A DNA stretch of 64,000 nucleotides from Azolla caroliniana (lineage: Eukaryota > Polypodiophyta), in the NCBI GenBank assembly GCA_043228905.1, contig JBHGNT010000015.1:2542001-2606000 (forward strand). The letters are read 5' to 3'. The notes below the pieces were generated by a model. It worked only from the letters and a program-made list of their open reading frames with translations. It was not told the DNA's origin and did no database searches. Below, piece by piece: positions 17,586 to 30,381 of this stretch. How positions within the stretch are numbered: the first letter of the stretch is position 1; the number at the start of each line of letters is the position of its first letter. The position numbers and the translations under genes were made by a program.

Positions 17586-19486
17586 ATGGTAATTGTTAAC
17601 GCTCAAGAATATCAATCCGTTTTCTCAAAGTTGCAATGCTTGAAAGAGAAGTTTCTCACATTAGAACCAGAAAATCAACGATTGTTGGTGGATCTTCAAC
17701 AAATCTCCTTAGAAAAGCAGCAAATGCAACAACATGGGGAACTAGTGTTACATGTGCAACAACTTGAAGCAACCACTGTAGTGTCGCAACAACAAGGACC
17801 AAGTACTCAAGAGATTCATAAAGAACCCAAGATCAGCCTTCATATGAAATTCGATGGAACGCGATCACAGTTCAGAGGATTCCTTAATCATGTACGATTA
17901 GTCATTGAAATGCATCCTTCCTGATATCCCACCGATGCATCACGAGTGGGTCTAGTAGGCACGTTGCTAAGTGGCTCAACTTTGGCATGGTTTGCTCCAT
18001 TATTAGAAAAGGAATCTCCATTACTAAATAATTTTGAGGATTTTATAAGCGAGTTTAAAGCTTGTTTTGGAGATACAGATAGCATAAGGACGACAATCAA
18101 CAAAATCCGACACTTACGTCAAGGTGATCGTCCAACCCCATATACGATGTAGATTTCCATCTACTTGCCTCCGATATCCCCTGGGATGATCAAGCATTAA
18201 TGGAACAATTTCGATATGTCCTATGAAATGATGTCAATGACTTACTCTTGACTTTCCCTAAAGAACCAAAATCACTCACATAGGCTAAGCGGCTTTTCGA
18301 GTGATGTTCGGAACGCCAATTACAAATGCCAAGGACCAGGTCGAAGCCCACATACACCTCAGTCGCAGCAAGACCATTTGTAAGGGAGTCATACAATGCA
18401 TCTTCAGCAAATACTCCAACATTGATGGAAATCGATAACACACGTCATCGTGGTTCATTGTTGGAAGAAGAAAAGCAACAATGCTGAGCAAATCGATTAT
18501 GTCTCTATTGTGGATGGCCAAGGCATATTGCAGTAAACTGTCCACATAGGCCAAGAAGACGGGTAAATCAAGTGGTAGCTTGCACTAAACCCGAGTCTAT
18601 TTCATTAGAAATTTATGATAGTTCTAATCATAGTATGAACCATATGTACCATTCGTGCATTCGTGTTCGAGAATGATTCAATCATTCGAGAATGATAAAC
18701 ACCCTTGAAGAATGATCAATACCATACTTTTGGATAAATAATTTACTATAAGGTAAATATTTTTTTACAGTAAAAAAAGATTTAAAATTGCAAAAAAAAA
18801 CACATTACCTTCTTAATAACAATATGCTTTTTTTCGTAAATCTATTTATTGTGATTTTTGTGCGTATAAATTTTGTAGTACATAGTTTAGTATGTGTGTA
18901 TAGAAATTACACGAATTACTTTGAAATGATAGAAATTATAGACAAATTAAAGCCATTACAAGCTTTATAGAATAATTACAGAAATTATAGAATAATTTCA
19001 TTACAGAAATTTCAGAAATTTGATCACAGAAATTTCAGAAATTTCATTACAGAACTTTAAACCCTATTATTAGCCCTAAATATACTTGAATCTCGTTGGT
19101 ATGCAGATCGTTCGAGGCTAGGTGGGAGAGGAGAGGAGAGTGTAACGTAACGTTGATGTGCAGAGGAAAAGGGGGAAAAAGAGGGAGAAACTCAAAAAAA
19201 AGAAAAAAAAGAAGAAATAGAAAAAATAGAAGAAATAGAAAAAAAAGAAAAAAAAGGAAAAAAAGGAAAAAAAGGAAAAAAAGGAAAAAAGGAAAAAAAA
19301 AGAAAAGGTAAAAAAAACACACGAATATTTGAATATCATTCGTGTTCATTTTCCAATGTAGGAAAACGAATGATATGGCAGATGAACACGAATTTTACGT
19401 ACTATGGTTCTAATAGTACTGATAGCCCAAATCTATTGAACAAATTGGAAGTCCTTAGTCAATTAGAAGAAGAGTTAAACGACTAA
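17586..19486 (+). pseudogene. Gag of copy 2, decayed and interrupted
   Basis: The ATG at 17586 starts a coiled-coil-like N-terminus and FRGFLNHVRLVIEMHPS, clearly homologous to copy 1. A TGA follows at 17922, and later frames are broken. The CCHC knuckle CLYCGWPGHIAVNC survives near 18499-18540. After it, an inserted hAT-like MITE (18629-19406) separates the last part, LSQLEEELND and the TAA at 19484-19486. Confidence 0.88.
18629..19406. mobile_element. Non-autonomous hAT-like element (MITE)
   Basis: 778 bp with short inverted ends (CATAGTA at the left; TACTATG at the right) and the 8-bp duplication GTTCTAAT (18621-18628 and 19407-19414). The 8-bp duplication is typical of hAT elements. Next to the ends are inverted blocks with CATTCGTGTTC. 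The interior has a 120-bp purine tract of GAAAAA/GGAAAAA repeats (about 19190-19316). No transposase. Confidence 0.8.
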
Positions 19487-19517
19487 ATTCAGCCAAAATA
19501 ACAGTCGTTTGGTTGGA
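19474..19517 (+). promoter_or_regulatory. Frameshift signal of copy 2
   Basis: G_TTA_AAC at 19474-19480, one codon, TAA at 19484, then TTCAGCC (19488-19494) pairing with GGTTGGA (19511-19517). Pol is in the -1 frame. Substitutions relative to copy 1 keep most pairs (G-U to A-U, C-G to U-G, G-C to G-U). Confidence 0.78.
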
Positions 19518-22500
19518 CAACCCTAGATCTATGCAACCCATTAGTGGTTCCATTCCCTTTAAGCAAGTTAGTAATGTGTTCTTAGCTCAAGTAATGGTTA
19601 GTACTAAAAGTACTACTCCAGTACATGTCTTAGCACTCTTAGATTCCGGAGCCAAATCTTGCTTCATGGATAGGAATTTTGCCCAAGCTCATTAGATATC
19701 CCTAAGAAAACTTTCTTGCCAAGCATTTGCAGTAGTTATTGATGGTCGTCCCATTGCTTCCGGAAATATCATAGAAGAGTCGGAGCCGATTCAGGTTGTC
19801 CTAGATAATTTGGTGTGTGTAGTATCATTTAATATAATTAGTAGTCCAGATCATCCAATTGTCTTGGGTTTACCATGGTTCAAATTACATAACCCAGACA
19901 TAGATTGGAGAACAAGAGAAATCCAGTATCGACAAACCCAAGGACCTACTCATAGGATTGCAACCATTTCGCTACATCAATTGCGTGAGAAAGGACACAA
20001 GGAAGAAATGTTTGTCTTCACAGTATCAATAAAACCTTCCAACACCACTAAAGAGGAATCCACAATTTAACTTCCAGAGAAGTATCGTCATTATGCCGAC
20101 GTGTTCGATAAGGTACAAGCCAGTACGCTTCCTCACCACTGACCGTACGAGTGTCCCATTGATTTACAACCGTGAAAAGAGCCACCATGGGGACCAATCT
20201 ACAACTTGTCACCAATCGAGCTAGAAGTCCTTCGAGCCTACATTGAGAAGAATTTGGCAAATGGTTTCATTCGACATTTGAAATATCCAACCGGCGCACC
20301 TATTTTCTTTGTCAAGAAAAAGGATGGATCACTTCGTCTCGTTGTATATTACCATGGCTTGAATAAGGTCACCATTAGGAATAGGTATGCACTTCCCCTT
20401 ATCTCGAGTCTTTTAGAATGGATCAATGGTGCAAAGTTCTTCACAAAGATCGACTTACAGGGAGCATATAACCTCGTACGGATCCGACTAGGAGATGAAT
20501 GGAAGACCGCATTTCACACCAAATATGGGCACTTCGAGTATACAGTTATGCCATTCGATCTCACTAATGCGCCAACAGTCTTCCATCACATGGCAAATGA
20601 TATATTCCGAGATCTCTTGGATATTTATTTGATCATCTATTTGGATGATCTAGTGGTTTATTCGAAGACTCAAGAAGAACATGATTCTCATGTACTATTA
20701 GTACTAAAACAACTTCGAGAACATGGTCTTTATGCCAAACTAGAAAAATGTAGTTTCGAGTGCAACCATGTGGAATTTCTAGGCTATGTCATCTCCTCGG
20801 AAGGCATCTCTATGGATCCAACTAAGGTCAAAATTGTGGTAGTTTGGCAGACTCCACGTTCGTTGTGAGATGTGCAATGCTTTTTAGGCTTTGCCAATTT
20901 CTACTGCAAGTTTATACAGGATTACTCAAAGCTTATTCTGCCTCTCACACAACTTACTAAGAAGGGGCAGATGTTTGTTTGGTCTAAAGAAGCAGACACA
21001 GATTTTTTGAGTCTTAAGAAAGCATTTACATTAGCTCCTATTCTAGCTCATGTTGATTCGAAAAAACCGTTCATTATTGAGGCAGATGCGTTAGATTTCG
21101 CCCTAGGTTGCATTATGTGATAGTAAGGCGATGATGAAAAGCTACATCCTGTGGCTTTCCACTCACGCAAGTTTGACGCCGCTGAAATCAACTACAAAAT
21201 ACATGACAAGGAGCTATTAGCAATAGTGGACTCTTTTACACAATGGAGGCATTTTTTAGACGGATATTCTCATCAAGTCACCGTATTTAGTGATCACAAA
21301 AATCTTGCGTACTTCCAGAATGCTCGTGTATTAAATTGATGTCAAGCTCGGAGGGCCCAATTCTTCACTTGTTTCGACTTCAAAATTACATATCGTCTTG
21401 GGAAGCAACAAGGGAAGGCAGATGCGTTATCACGACACTTGTATCTAGCACCGTGTCCCGGTGAGCCATTATTCGATAATAAAAAGCAAGTAATCATAGG
21501 ACCGACACAACTGCAAGCAACGTGGGTTTTCGATATGCCATCGGATTCCCACATTATCGATATCATACGTGAAGACTTGAAGACAGATGCTTTCGCTCAA
21601 ACCATTCTAGCACAAATTGATCCCTCTTGGGCATCTTGTTCACATTCGCAACAACCAGGTACAGACTATTGACAATTCGAATGTCATGATGGATTACTAT
21701 TCTTTAAGAAACTCTTGTATGTCCCTAGTGGTTCTTGTCTCCTTCGAGTAGTCCAAAATTGTCATGACACATATACATTGGGGCATTTCAGTAGTACTAA
21801 AACATTGGATTTAGTATGATGATCATTCTAGTGGCTTCATATGCAACGATTTGTCGAAGACTATGTTTGGACATGTGATACATGTTGCAGAGCAAAGATG
21901 CCAAGACATCATTCATCCATATGGTTTATTGGAACCATTACCAATTCCACGCAAGTTGTGGCAATCCATTTCTCTAGATTTCATCACAGATCTTGGACCA
22001 ATTTCAAAGGGATTCGATGCAATCTTAATAGTAGTAGATCAATATACGAAGATGACACATTTTCTGCCTTGTACGAAGGAAATCACTAGTGAAGAAACCA
22101 TCGAAACTATCATGCGTGAGGTATGTCGGCATCATGGCCTCCCCGACAATATCATCAATGACCGTGGACCCCAATTCGTCTCGAAATTCTGGAAGCATCT
22201 CTTCAAAATGCTCAAGGTCACTTGTAACCTCTCCTCCAGCTACCACCCGCAAACAGATGGACAAGCAGAACGAAAAAATCAAACGTTGGAACAATATCTT
22301 CAGTGTTTTCTAAGCTATCAACAAGATGACTGGGCGGATATTCTTCACTTTGCCAAATTTGCGCATAATAACTCTATCCACTCATCAACTTGGGTTACAC
22401 CATTTTTTGCTTATATAGGCTATCATCCTCGATGGTGTGTATTCGAAATTCCGGAGTTACCCACAAATCCTTGTGCAGAGGATCGTTTGGAGCGGCTACA

Positions 22501-23067
22501 CAAGATACAAGCAGACTTATCTACTCATTTACATCAAGCTCAACAAACACAGAAGGATTATGTGGATCGTCATTGGCTTCCATTCAGTTTAACATTGGAG
22601 ATCGGGTATGGCTATTACAACGACACATCAAGACTACTCACCCATGCGATAAATTAGACTATCGACGATTAGGTCCTTTTCGTATTATCGAAAAAATTAA
22701 TGATGTCGCTTTTCGTCTTGATCTACCTCCGCAACTACGGATACATCCGGTTTTTCATAGTTCTCTTTTGAAACCGTATTAAGACAACACTATTCCAAAT
22801 CGTATTACTCCACCTCCACCCCCAATCAAGCTTGAACCAAGACCGGAGTACGAAGTAGCTGCCATTCGATTCTAAGATTGTTCGCAACAAGCTCTACTAT
22901 TTGGTCGATTGGCTAGGCTATAGTCCAAGCGAGTGTACTTGGGAGCCAGTCGAGAATGTGGTAAATGCTTGAGCTCTTGTTGAGGACTTTCATCAGCAAT
23001 ATCCCGACAAGCTAGGTCCTCCATCTAAGACAACTCGTAACACTCGTCGTCTTAAGGGGGGGGGTAG
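19487..23067 (+). pseudogene. Pol of copy 2, decayed
   Basis: In pieces, the same domain order as copy 1 is readable: protease LLDSGAKSCFMD near 19640; RT with IIYLDDLVVYS near 20640; RNase H with FIIEADALDFALG near 21070; integrase with ISLDFITDLG and INDRGPQFVSKFW near 21970-22190; GPY/F LGPFRII near 22670; chromodomain LVDWLGYSPSECTWEP after a frameshift near 22870. At least half a dozen stops or frameshifts break the frame. A polypurine tract of nine or more G residues precedes the 3' LTR at about 23055-23064. Confidence 0.92.
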
Positions 23068-23096
23068 TGTCATGATAAAGCATGGTATGGCTTCAA

Positions 23097-23155
23097 AAGG
23101 ATTTGAACCCATGACCTTGTGTCACATGGGTTGAAGCCTTACCATTAAGCTATAC
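23097..23155 (-). other. Antisense tRNA-like module in LTR of copy 2
   Basis: TAGCTTAATGGTAAGG (minus strand of 23137-23152) fits the A-box, and GGGTTCAAATCC (minus strand of 23099-23110) fits the B-box. They lie at tRNA-like spacing and are antisense to the LTR. Stems are weak, so it is a tRNA-derived promoter-like remnant rather than a tRNA gene. Confidence 0.7.
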
Positions 23156-23506
23156 ATTGTAATACAAAAAATATTATTTCCATTTATTATTTCACCTAGG
23201 AAATCCATGTATATTCTAGATTTCTCTGGAACATTCCAGAAATGTCAAGAGTATTCCTAAGCCACTATAAAAAGAGGTACACGACATTATTGAGAACCAA
23301 ATCGGTTCAATGCCCATTTTAAGCCTCCTAGCTATTCCTGTATATTCTCTTCATATAATATATATCTTTTATTATCATCGTTCTCTCTCTCTCTCTCTTT
23401 GGTGAAAACACACAATTATATTTATAAATGTGTGTAGAAAACACTACTTACAATGGGTGTGACCGTGAAGTATGGTCACCCACTAACTACACTACACTAC
23501 ACTACA

Positions 23507-26500
23507 CTACATGGGTAGTGGAACATGTTGAATTGCCAATAGGCAAGACGAACATTCCACCGAGGAAAGGATTTCCACTTGCTCCAATAAAGAAAATTGC
23601 CACATTAGTACTCCCTTCAACTTTCGTAGATATGCTTTCACTCCATGTCTACCATCGAATACAAAAGCGTTGCGCATATTCCAATTATGATTCAATCCCC
23701 AATATCTCAAAAATAGAAAAACAATCTCCATCTCTGACTTTGGGTCCACCTGTGCAAATTGTGCACATACCCAATGTCTAGGTGTCAATTAACACCGTGA
23801 TAAAACTTGCCAAATTTAAGAAATGTAACTCCAAATCTGAGAGGCAATCAGGCATTGTATAAATCGATGAGTACTATCTTCCATTTGAACAGTGCAAAAA
23901 AGCAATTACCCGTTGCTAGTCCACGACACTTTAGAGCTAATCCCAAAGGCAATCCTCCAATCAAAACTCTCCAAATGAAGACCTTTGCTACAAGTTGTAA
24001 TTTAGAATGCCAACTACGTTGTAAGATTTGCCACCACCAATGATTAGATTTGTGTAATCTCCATTCTTCTTCAACCTTAGATGATAACCATCCAAGAGAC
24101 TCAACAGAGCAATGATAATAATGATTAGTAGTCACTTGTAACAACAATGTTTGACCCTTTAAACACCAATCAATTCACGATTGTTCTCCTGTTTGTAGAG
24201 GTAAGGGACCTTGCATCAATGGAATATTCTGTAGTTGTTGCCAAATAAACCCATAATTAGGCGGAATGCGTAATAATTGTCGTGCTTCAACAAACTCCAA
24301 AATTCTTTGATATGGAACCTCAACTATATCTCCCACCTCTTTGACCCCCAAACGAAACAAACGATTAAATTGAGAGCGTAATCTCTCCTTTCCTGGCCAA
24401 TATAATAACCAAGAAGACACAAGTAATTCTTTTTGCAAAGAATTACAATGCTCTCTACTAGATGATGGTTTCCATACACATAACAAGACAACTTCTTGCC
24501 ATGAGGTAACCAAGTGTTGAACACATGTAGAGCCCGAAATCCTAAGTGAAATACATCCATTTAGTAATTGCCACCATGAAGCCTTAATTATTGTCCTCCC
24601 ATGTGTTAAACCCTTGTTCTCAATGAAATATTGAACAATAGATATCCATGGTTGTGAGTTTGAACACATGTCTTGTGATAATGAAAATTTGCGAGCCATC
24701 ATATGCTTAGATAAGTTCAATACTCCAGCTTCCCCCAAGTGCTTAGGAGTTGCTAGATGATTCCATGCAACCCAAGTGATTCCCATCTTATCCCTTTTCT
24801 TCCACAACAAATATCGAAGAGGTTGCAAAATAGAATGCAAAGCCTTCTTTGTCCACAACAGCAATGGCAAGTAATATAATATCATAGGTTCCATAATACA
24901 TTGTACAACCTTCAAACGTACATGAAATGGCCAAGATTGTGATTTCCAATACATGAACTTATCCCTCAACTTACTAGACATCTATTCAATCAATTGACCA
25001 TTTGTAACATTCATTCCTAATGGATAGCCCAAGTGTCGAAAAATAGAGCCTTTCTTCACCACGGATCCTTGCCATCCTAAACATTCCAAATCCCTTTCAG
25101 TACATGATATGAGACTAGACTTCATCCAATTAATATGTAGTCCGGAAGCCAATGAAAATTGGTTCCATATAAGCATCCCCTTCTTAAGATTCTCTCGTGA
25201 GGCTTGTAGAAACATGAAAGAATCATCAACCAAACCTTGTGCAAGTAGTTGCCCTCCAGACGGAAGGTGTAGACCCACAATATCACCATTTGTTGCAAGC
25301 CTTGATAACATCATTAACAAGGGATGAGTAACAATAGCAAACAACAACAGGCTAATAGGGCATCCTTGACGAACGGATCTTGTAAGCGCAATATCTGATG
25401 TAACTCCTCCATTAAGCATGACTCGAGACACCGCATCTTGTCCTAATAAAAATATGAGGCGAGACATACGATGTCCAAAGCCCATTGTATGCATTAACCC
25501 AGAAAGAAAGGACCAATTAACATGATCATAAGCTTTCTCCAAATCTAATTGCACCATAATCAATTCTTGTTGAGTGTTTTGAGCATAATCCATGGCCATT
25601 TGAACATTCAACACATTATGCAATATATTCCTACCTACAATAAAACCATATTGGGCGGGATGTATCAACTTTGGCAAATACTTTTGTAATCTATTTGCCA
25701 AAACCTTTGTAAATATCTTATATAACCCCCCCATCAAAGAAATCGGTCTCCATTGATGAAATGACTCTGGGGGTGCCACCTTTGGAACTAATTTAATTAG
25801 ACCAACCTTCCAAGCTTGAGGCATACGACTAGAATCCCAAGAATGTTGAAACATCAAAGTTAAGGGCCCCTTTAAAATGTGTGAATATTGCTTAAAAACT
25901 TCATTTGTCAAGCCATCCCGACGAGGGCTCTTACCACTAGGAAGATGCCTTAAAACTGTGTCCACCTCGCCCTTAGTGAAATCCGCATCCAATTGATGAC
26001 TAATGAGGTCATCCACAATACATCCAACCACATCATAAAAGTCATGACATGCTCTACTCACCTCATTTTTCATTAACAATTGTGGGCCAATCAACTCCTT
26101 AAAGTAATGAACACATATGTCAATTATTTTTGTAGGATCCACTATCCATTCATCACCTTGCTTCACATATACCACATTAGATCGAGTATAAGTAGGATGT
26201 AACGCTTGGAAAAACAAATGGGATTGACATTGATTATCTATGAGCCCATCCCTCAATTGTCGCATCTTCGCATAATAATAACTTTGGCATTGCAACTGAT
26301 AAATAATAACATGCAATTGACTTTGGATATCCAAAAGCTCCTCATCTAAAGGTGCATGTATCAATAATGCATTACACCTAGAGAGAACTTGTGAGAATTT
26401 TAGAAGAAGACCTATTCTTCGTTGAGCATTAGTTACTCCATACATACGATGAACGATCTTAATATTTCATAATGTAATATCCCATGCTTTAACTCCTTTA

Positions 26501-27333
26501 AGATTCACTTCTTGTGAAAAATTTACCAAAATTTGCTCCATTAGAGAATCAAAGTGAGGCTGAAGCAAGAGAGAAGAGTTAAAGCGTAATGGAGGCTTTC
26601 CAAGTAAGGATTTATACATGTCAATCGCATGACCACAAATCTTTAAACAAATAGGAAAGTGATCTGAAGTTCCTACATCTTGTAAAACTGCCATACGAAG
26701 TGATGTCGGTAAAAAAGAATCATTGTGCATCACATACATTCTATCCAACCGACTCCATGTTTGTCTATGTTGAGTGGATTGGAAAGTAAAACCTGGATCA
26801 TTCCAATGCAACCGTGTCCAAACATTCAACTTCAAAACCTCCATAGCCAATGAATCCCAAGCAAGTTGCTCAAGATCATCCATGATTGAATGTTCAGATG
26901 TAGATTGAGATGCATCAATACCCATGTTAAAATCACCCATGACTAATCCTGGACGGCCCACACATAGGGTTTGATGGAGTGAGCCCCATAATGCAATACG
27001 TTGAGTGGCTTGGTTAGGGGCATAAATCCCAACCACCCGCACAACCTCGCCAAAAAAAGTGATTTCTAGAACAAAAAACTGACCATAAGGATCATTATGC
27101 ACCACCTAAGGAAAAGACTTATCCTGCACGATTAATACCACACCTGAATAATGATTCTTAAGATGTCCTGCATAGAATGATGAATATCCACACAAATGAA
27201 CTGTGGATCCTGCTAACTCATGACACTTATGCTCAACTGCACATATTATATCCCATTCTTTAATTAATAGAGTTTGCCATAATATATACTTCTTATGAGG
27301 AGAACATGCCCCTCTCACATTCCACGTTACCAC
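23507..27333 (-). pseudogene. LINE ORF2: endonuclease, reverse transcriptase, zf-RVT
   Basis: One frame runs from MVTWNVRGACSPHK at 27333 to about 23848, broken only by TAG (27106-27108), TGA (26464-26466), TAG (24982-24984) and TGA (24175-24177). A frame change then precedes the last stretch to 23507. Order: AP endonuclease with VVGIYAPNQ and MGDFNM and SDHFPI; RT with KVGLIKLVPKV, RPISLMGGLYKI, LDLEKAYDHVNW, RQGCPISLLLFA and the catalytic box degraded to VDDSFMF; thumb; zf-RVT-like part with KVFIWRVLIGGLP; tail with RNAFVFDG. It would nick target DNA and reverse-transcribe in the nucleus. It is inactive as it stands. Confidence 0.93.
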
Positions 27334-27352
27334 TTTCGTTTAGTCAACAATG

Positions 27353-28915
27353 TTATGGGTGCACTTGCTCCTTTAGAGCAACCGATGTCATGAAACTAGT
27401 CAAAGCATGTTCCAATGTTGCATATGGATTTTCATGCACCACATCCTTAGAGTTGTCTATCAAACTCTTTTGTTTAGGTTCTCCCACTTGACGAAAACGT
27501 CGAGAATTCGATGAATTTACAACCCGTCCCAATGAATCAAATTGAAGGTGAAGGGGTAATCCCTTATCCCTAAATTGTCTTTGCCAAGGAGCTTTTCGAG
27601 GACCCTCCCTAGTTCTTGAATTACTTTTCCAAGTAGTCTCACAAGTAGTGGGCAAACTATTACGTTGCATATTCATTGATTTGCCCTTCGACTTGCCCTT
27701 AACCTGATGCCAATCCTTTTCAACAACAACATCATTACTAGTTCTATCCAACGATTTTTTCCCCTTATCTATAACCACCAAATTTTGTTTTTCCATATCT
27801 ATATATTGAGTTCCCTTATTCTTATGGCCCAAACCTTGAAGTGAAACCTCTTTATAACCTGCTCTAGATGATGTTCCTTCATCCAGAACAACCACCATAT
27901 CTGACACACCAACATCTCTCCCAACTCCTTCCTTACCATTCCCTTCATTAGGAACCTCTATAGTTGAAGGACAATGACGATGGCATTCCGCCATAAAGTG
28001 ACCCCATTCACCACATCCAAAACAGTGACCTGCAAATGTCTCCCACTTCAATTTAAAACAAAGTCTTTTCATTCCATGTGTGTTCATACACACCTATCGT
28101 GGCCTCTTACGACTTGTATCCCATAACACACAAAATCTGTTGCACTTATTTGTAGCATTTGCATGTGGAGAAACCAACACTTTACCCATTTGACTCATCA
28201 ACTTTGGTAAAAGTGGCCATAAAAAAACATGCTTACAATCCACAGTTACCCAAACAGGGCATTCTTGTTTCAAGAAAGCATGATAGTCCACAAGAGGGGA
28301 CCATTGCATTACATGCACCAATCGTTTATCAAAAAACACTGGAACTTTAGCCAATAATGCACTTCGATGTTCCAGTGAATGAAACACTACATAATAAAAC
28401 CCTCATGGTCCTGCATATATATTTTCAACACAATTTGGTGACACGATTGTGTTCAACCATTGTTTAATCCAATTAATGTATGGGAGTTTCCCAGTAAAAA
28501 ACAATATGACTGCACGATCATAGAATACATCAAAAGATTGCAACACTACCTTAACATCAACATCCACATCATGCACATCCTCATCATTGCATTCTTTCCC
28601 TGCATTTTCATTTTCTTACACCATATAAGACAATAAGGTATTGGCAATTCCCCATAAAGTATCCCAATTATAATTATCCTTGTCAACCTCATCTACATGT
28701 ATTACTTCAGCATATGTCACTTTTTTCTCATTAATTTCCTCAATGCCCTTAAACATCTTAGAGCTTCCAATGTCTTCCCTTTTACGATTACATTCAACCA
28801 TCACATTACTCTTTTTTGGATCAATTGTTTCCATATCGATGTCCCCCACAATTTGAGAGGAATTCATGTTTATATCCATTATTCTTGATGTGATAGTGAT
28901 CCGGGATAAAAACAA
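27353..28915 (-). pseudogene. LINE ORF1, zinc-knuckle nucleic-acid-binding protein
   Basis: One frame from MFLSRITITSR at 28915 to a stop at 27353, about 520 codons, interrupted by three stops at 28616, 28403 and 28094. The middle part (VILFFTGKLPYINWIKQW to FLWPLLPKL) resembles the DUF4283 domain of plant L1 ORF1. It is followed by a CCHC knuckle CFGCGEWGHFMAEC near 28030 and a Lys/Arg-rich tail. It ends 20 bases before ORF2, which is in another frame. Its role is binding LINE RNA. Confidence 0.85.
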
Positions 28916-30381
28916 TTGTCCATGAACAAGAAAGACAACTGGAACTCACCCGATTGAAGAGGTCGAAGATGATGAATACAATCGAAGACCCGCAATGTGT
29001 GTTGAGTATGTGGATGCCAACAACACAATATTCCTTATTTTAATCGCTGCTTCTCGCATAGACCACCAAATTTAACTTGCTATATCTCGTTACGAAGCTC
29101 TAATCGAGGGCTTTCCAACGCATGCCTTTATGCTCGATTCCATTACCAAAAGAGAGTGCAACAATAAAAACAATTTCGCTTTTTCTTCCTCTCTCCACTC
29201 TTGCTTTTTTTTTTTCATTCTCTCACTCTCTCTCTCCCGAGAGTTCTAATGTACCCCTCTTAGTACTAATTCCCTCTCTATCTTAGTACTATTCCTGACA
29301 AGTACAATACATCAACGGGGCGATTCATTCATTAGGAATTTCTATTGATACTTATATAGAGGAAGTAGCCTTACATGTAATGAATCTTTGTACCACTGAT
29401 GTAATATTGGGTTATCCCTAGTTTTTTAGTAAAAACTCTTCTTTATCTATTGATTGGGTTCACCATTCCATTACCTTTGTATTGAACGATTGTACTCATT
29501 TTATTCAATGTGTAAATAAACAATCTCTTTCGATTGTTTCCTCTCCATCAATATCCGAGTTATCTTGTTCTTCTTTATTTTATTGTATACTTGATCCGAA
29601 CATTCACATCTATAATATCGATAATGTCTCAAGTCAATTATCATATTTTGAACAATAACAACTCAATGAAATCTTTAATGATTTTCGCGATGTTTTTCCG
29701 AGTGAACTACCACATGTGTTACCTCCTAAACGTAATATAGACCATTGTATAGATATTGTACCCGGTGTTGCACCAATAAGTATAACTCCTTATCGCTTAA
29801 GTCGATCTGAAGAGGATGAGGTATCTGAGCAACTCAAGGACTATTTACGAATGGTTTATATATGTTATAATAAATCTCCATGGGGTGCACCTGTTCTCTT
29901 GGTAAAAAAGAAAGAGGGCACATGGCATATGTGTACTAATTACCGACATTTGAATAAAGTGACGATCAAGAATTCATATCCATTGCCCTGGGCCGACGAT
30001 CTAATTGACCGTCTCCAGGGACCTTAGTATTTTATGAAACTTGATCTCCGTATAGGCTACCATCAAATTCGTATAAGTGAGGACAATGTTCCTAAAATGA
30101 CATTTTGTACATGTTATGACCATTATGAGTTTTTTGTTATGCCTTTCGGTTTGACCAATGCTCTGGCCACATTTTAACAAGAAATGAATGAAATTTTGAG
30201 AGAACAACTAGGAAAATTTGTCGTTATTTTCTTGGATGATATTCTAGTTCATAGCAGTACATTAGAAGAACATGCTAAACATGTCTCCTTTGTTTTACAA
30301 ACATTGCGTGACCAACAGTTTTACGCGAAGATCTCAATATGCGAGTTCTTCAAGAAACGAATTACTTATCTTGGACATCGT

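Larger units (their letters stand above)
23403..29213 (-). mobile_element. Near full-length L1-type LINE inserted in the LTR of copy 2
   Basis: About 5.8 kb on the minus strand with 5' leader, ORF1 (gag-like) and ORF2 (endonuclease and RT). It lies within the CT-rich part of the LTR, so the target duplication is masked by CT repeats. An (ACTAC)n run lies near its 3' end (23488-23512). No clear poly(A) tail at 23403. ORFs are broken mainly by single in-frame stops. Boundaries are good to a few tens of bases. Confidence 0.85.
23068..29300 (+). repeat. 3' LTR of copy 2, split by a LINE
   Basis: The two parts are 23068 to about 23402 and about 29214-29300. Joined, they match the 5' LTR through the CT-rich region and end ATTCCTGACA followed by AGTAC. 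The best tRNA-like module of the family is at 23097-23155 on the minus strand: A-box TAGCTTAATGG and B-box GGGTTCAAATCC. Confidence 0.85.
16508..29305 (+). mobile_element. Decayed sushi-like element, copy 2, with nested insertions
   Basis: Same family as copy 1: TGCCATGATA...TTGACA LTRs, self-priming-type PBS, gag, frameshift site, pol with chromodomain and polypurine tract. AGTAC lies before the first LTR start (16503-16507) and after the 3' LTR (29301-29305), consistent with a 5-bp target duplication. It holds a solo LTR in the 5' LTR, a hAT-like MITE at the end of gag and a whole LINE in the 3' LTR. Many stops and frameshifts make it much older than copy 1. The left flank is copia and the right flank is another gypsy element, so the insertion hit, or later formed, a chimeric junction. 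Confidence 0.88.

Noticed and set aside
19047-19349. Overlapping ORFs rich in Lys/Arg or Phe/Leu
   Set aside because: Low-complexity translation of the purine tract inside the hAT-like MITE.
16503-29305. AGTAC as proof of a simple insertion of copy 2 into one target element
   Set aside because: The duplication matches, but the left flank is copia and the right flank gypsy, so the target was chimeric or was rearranged later.
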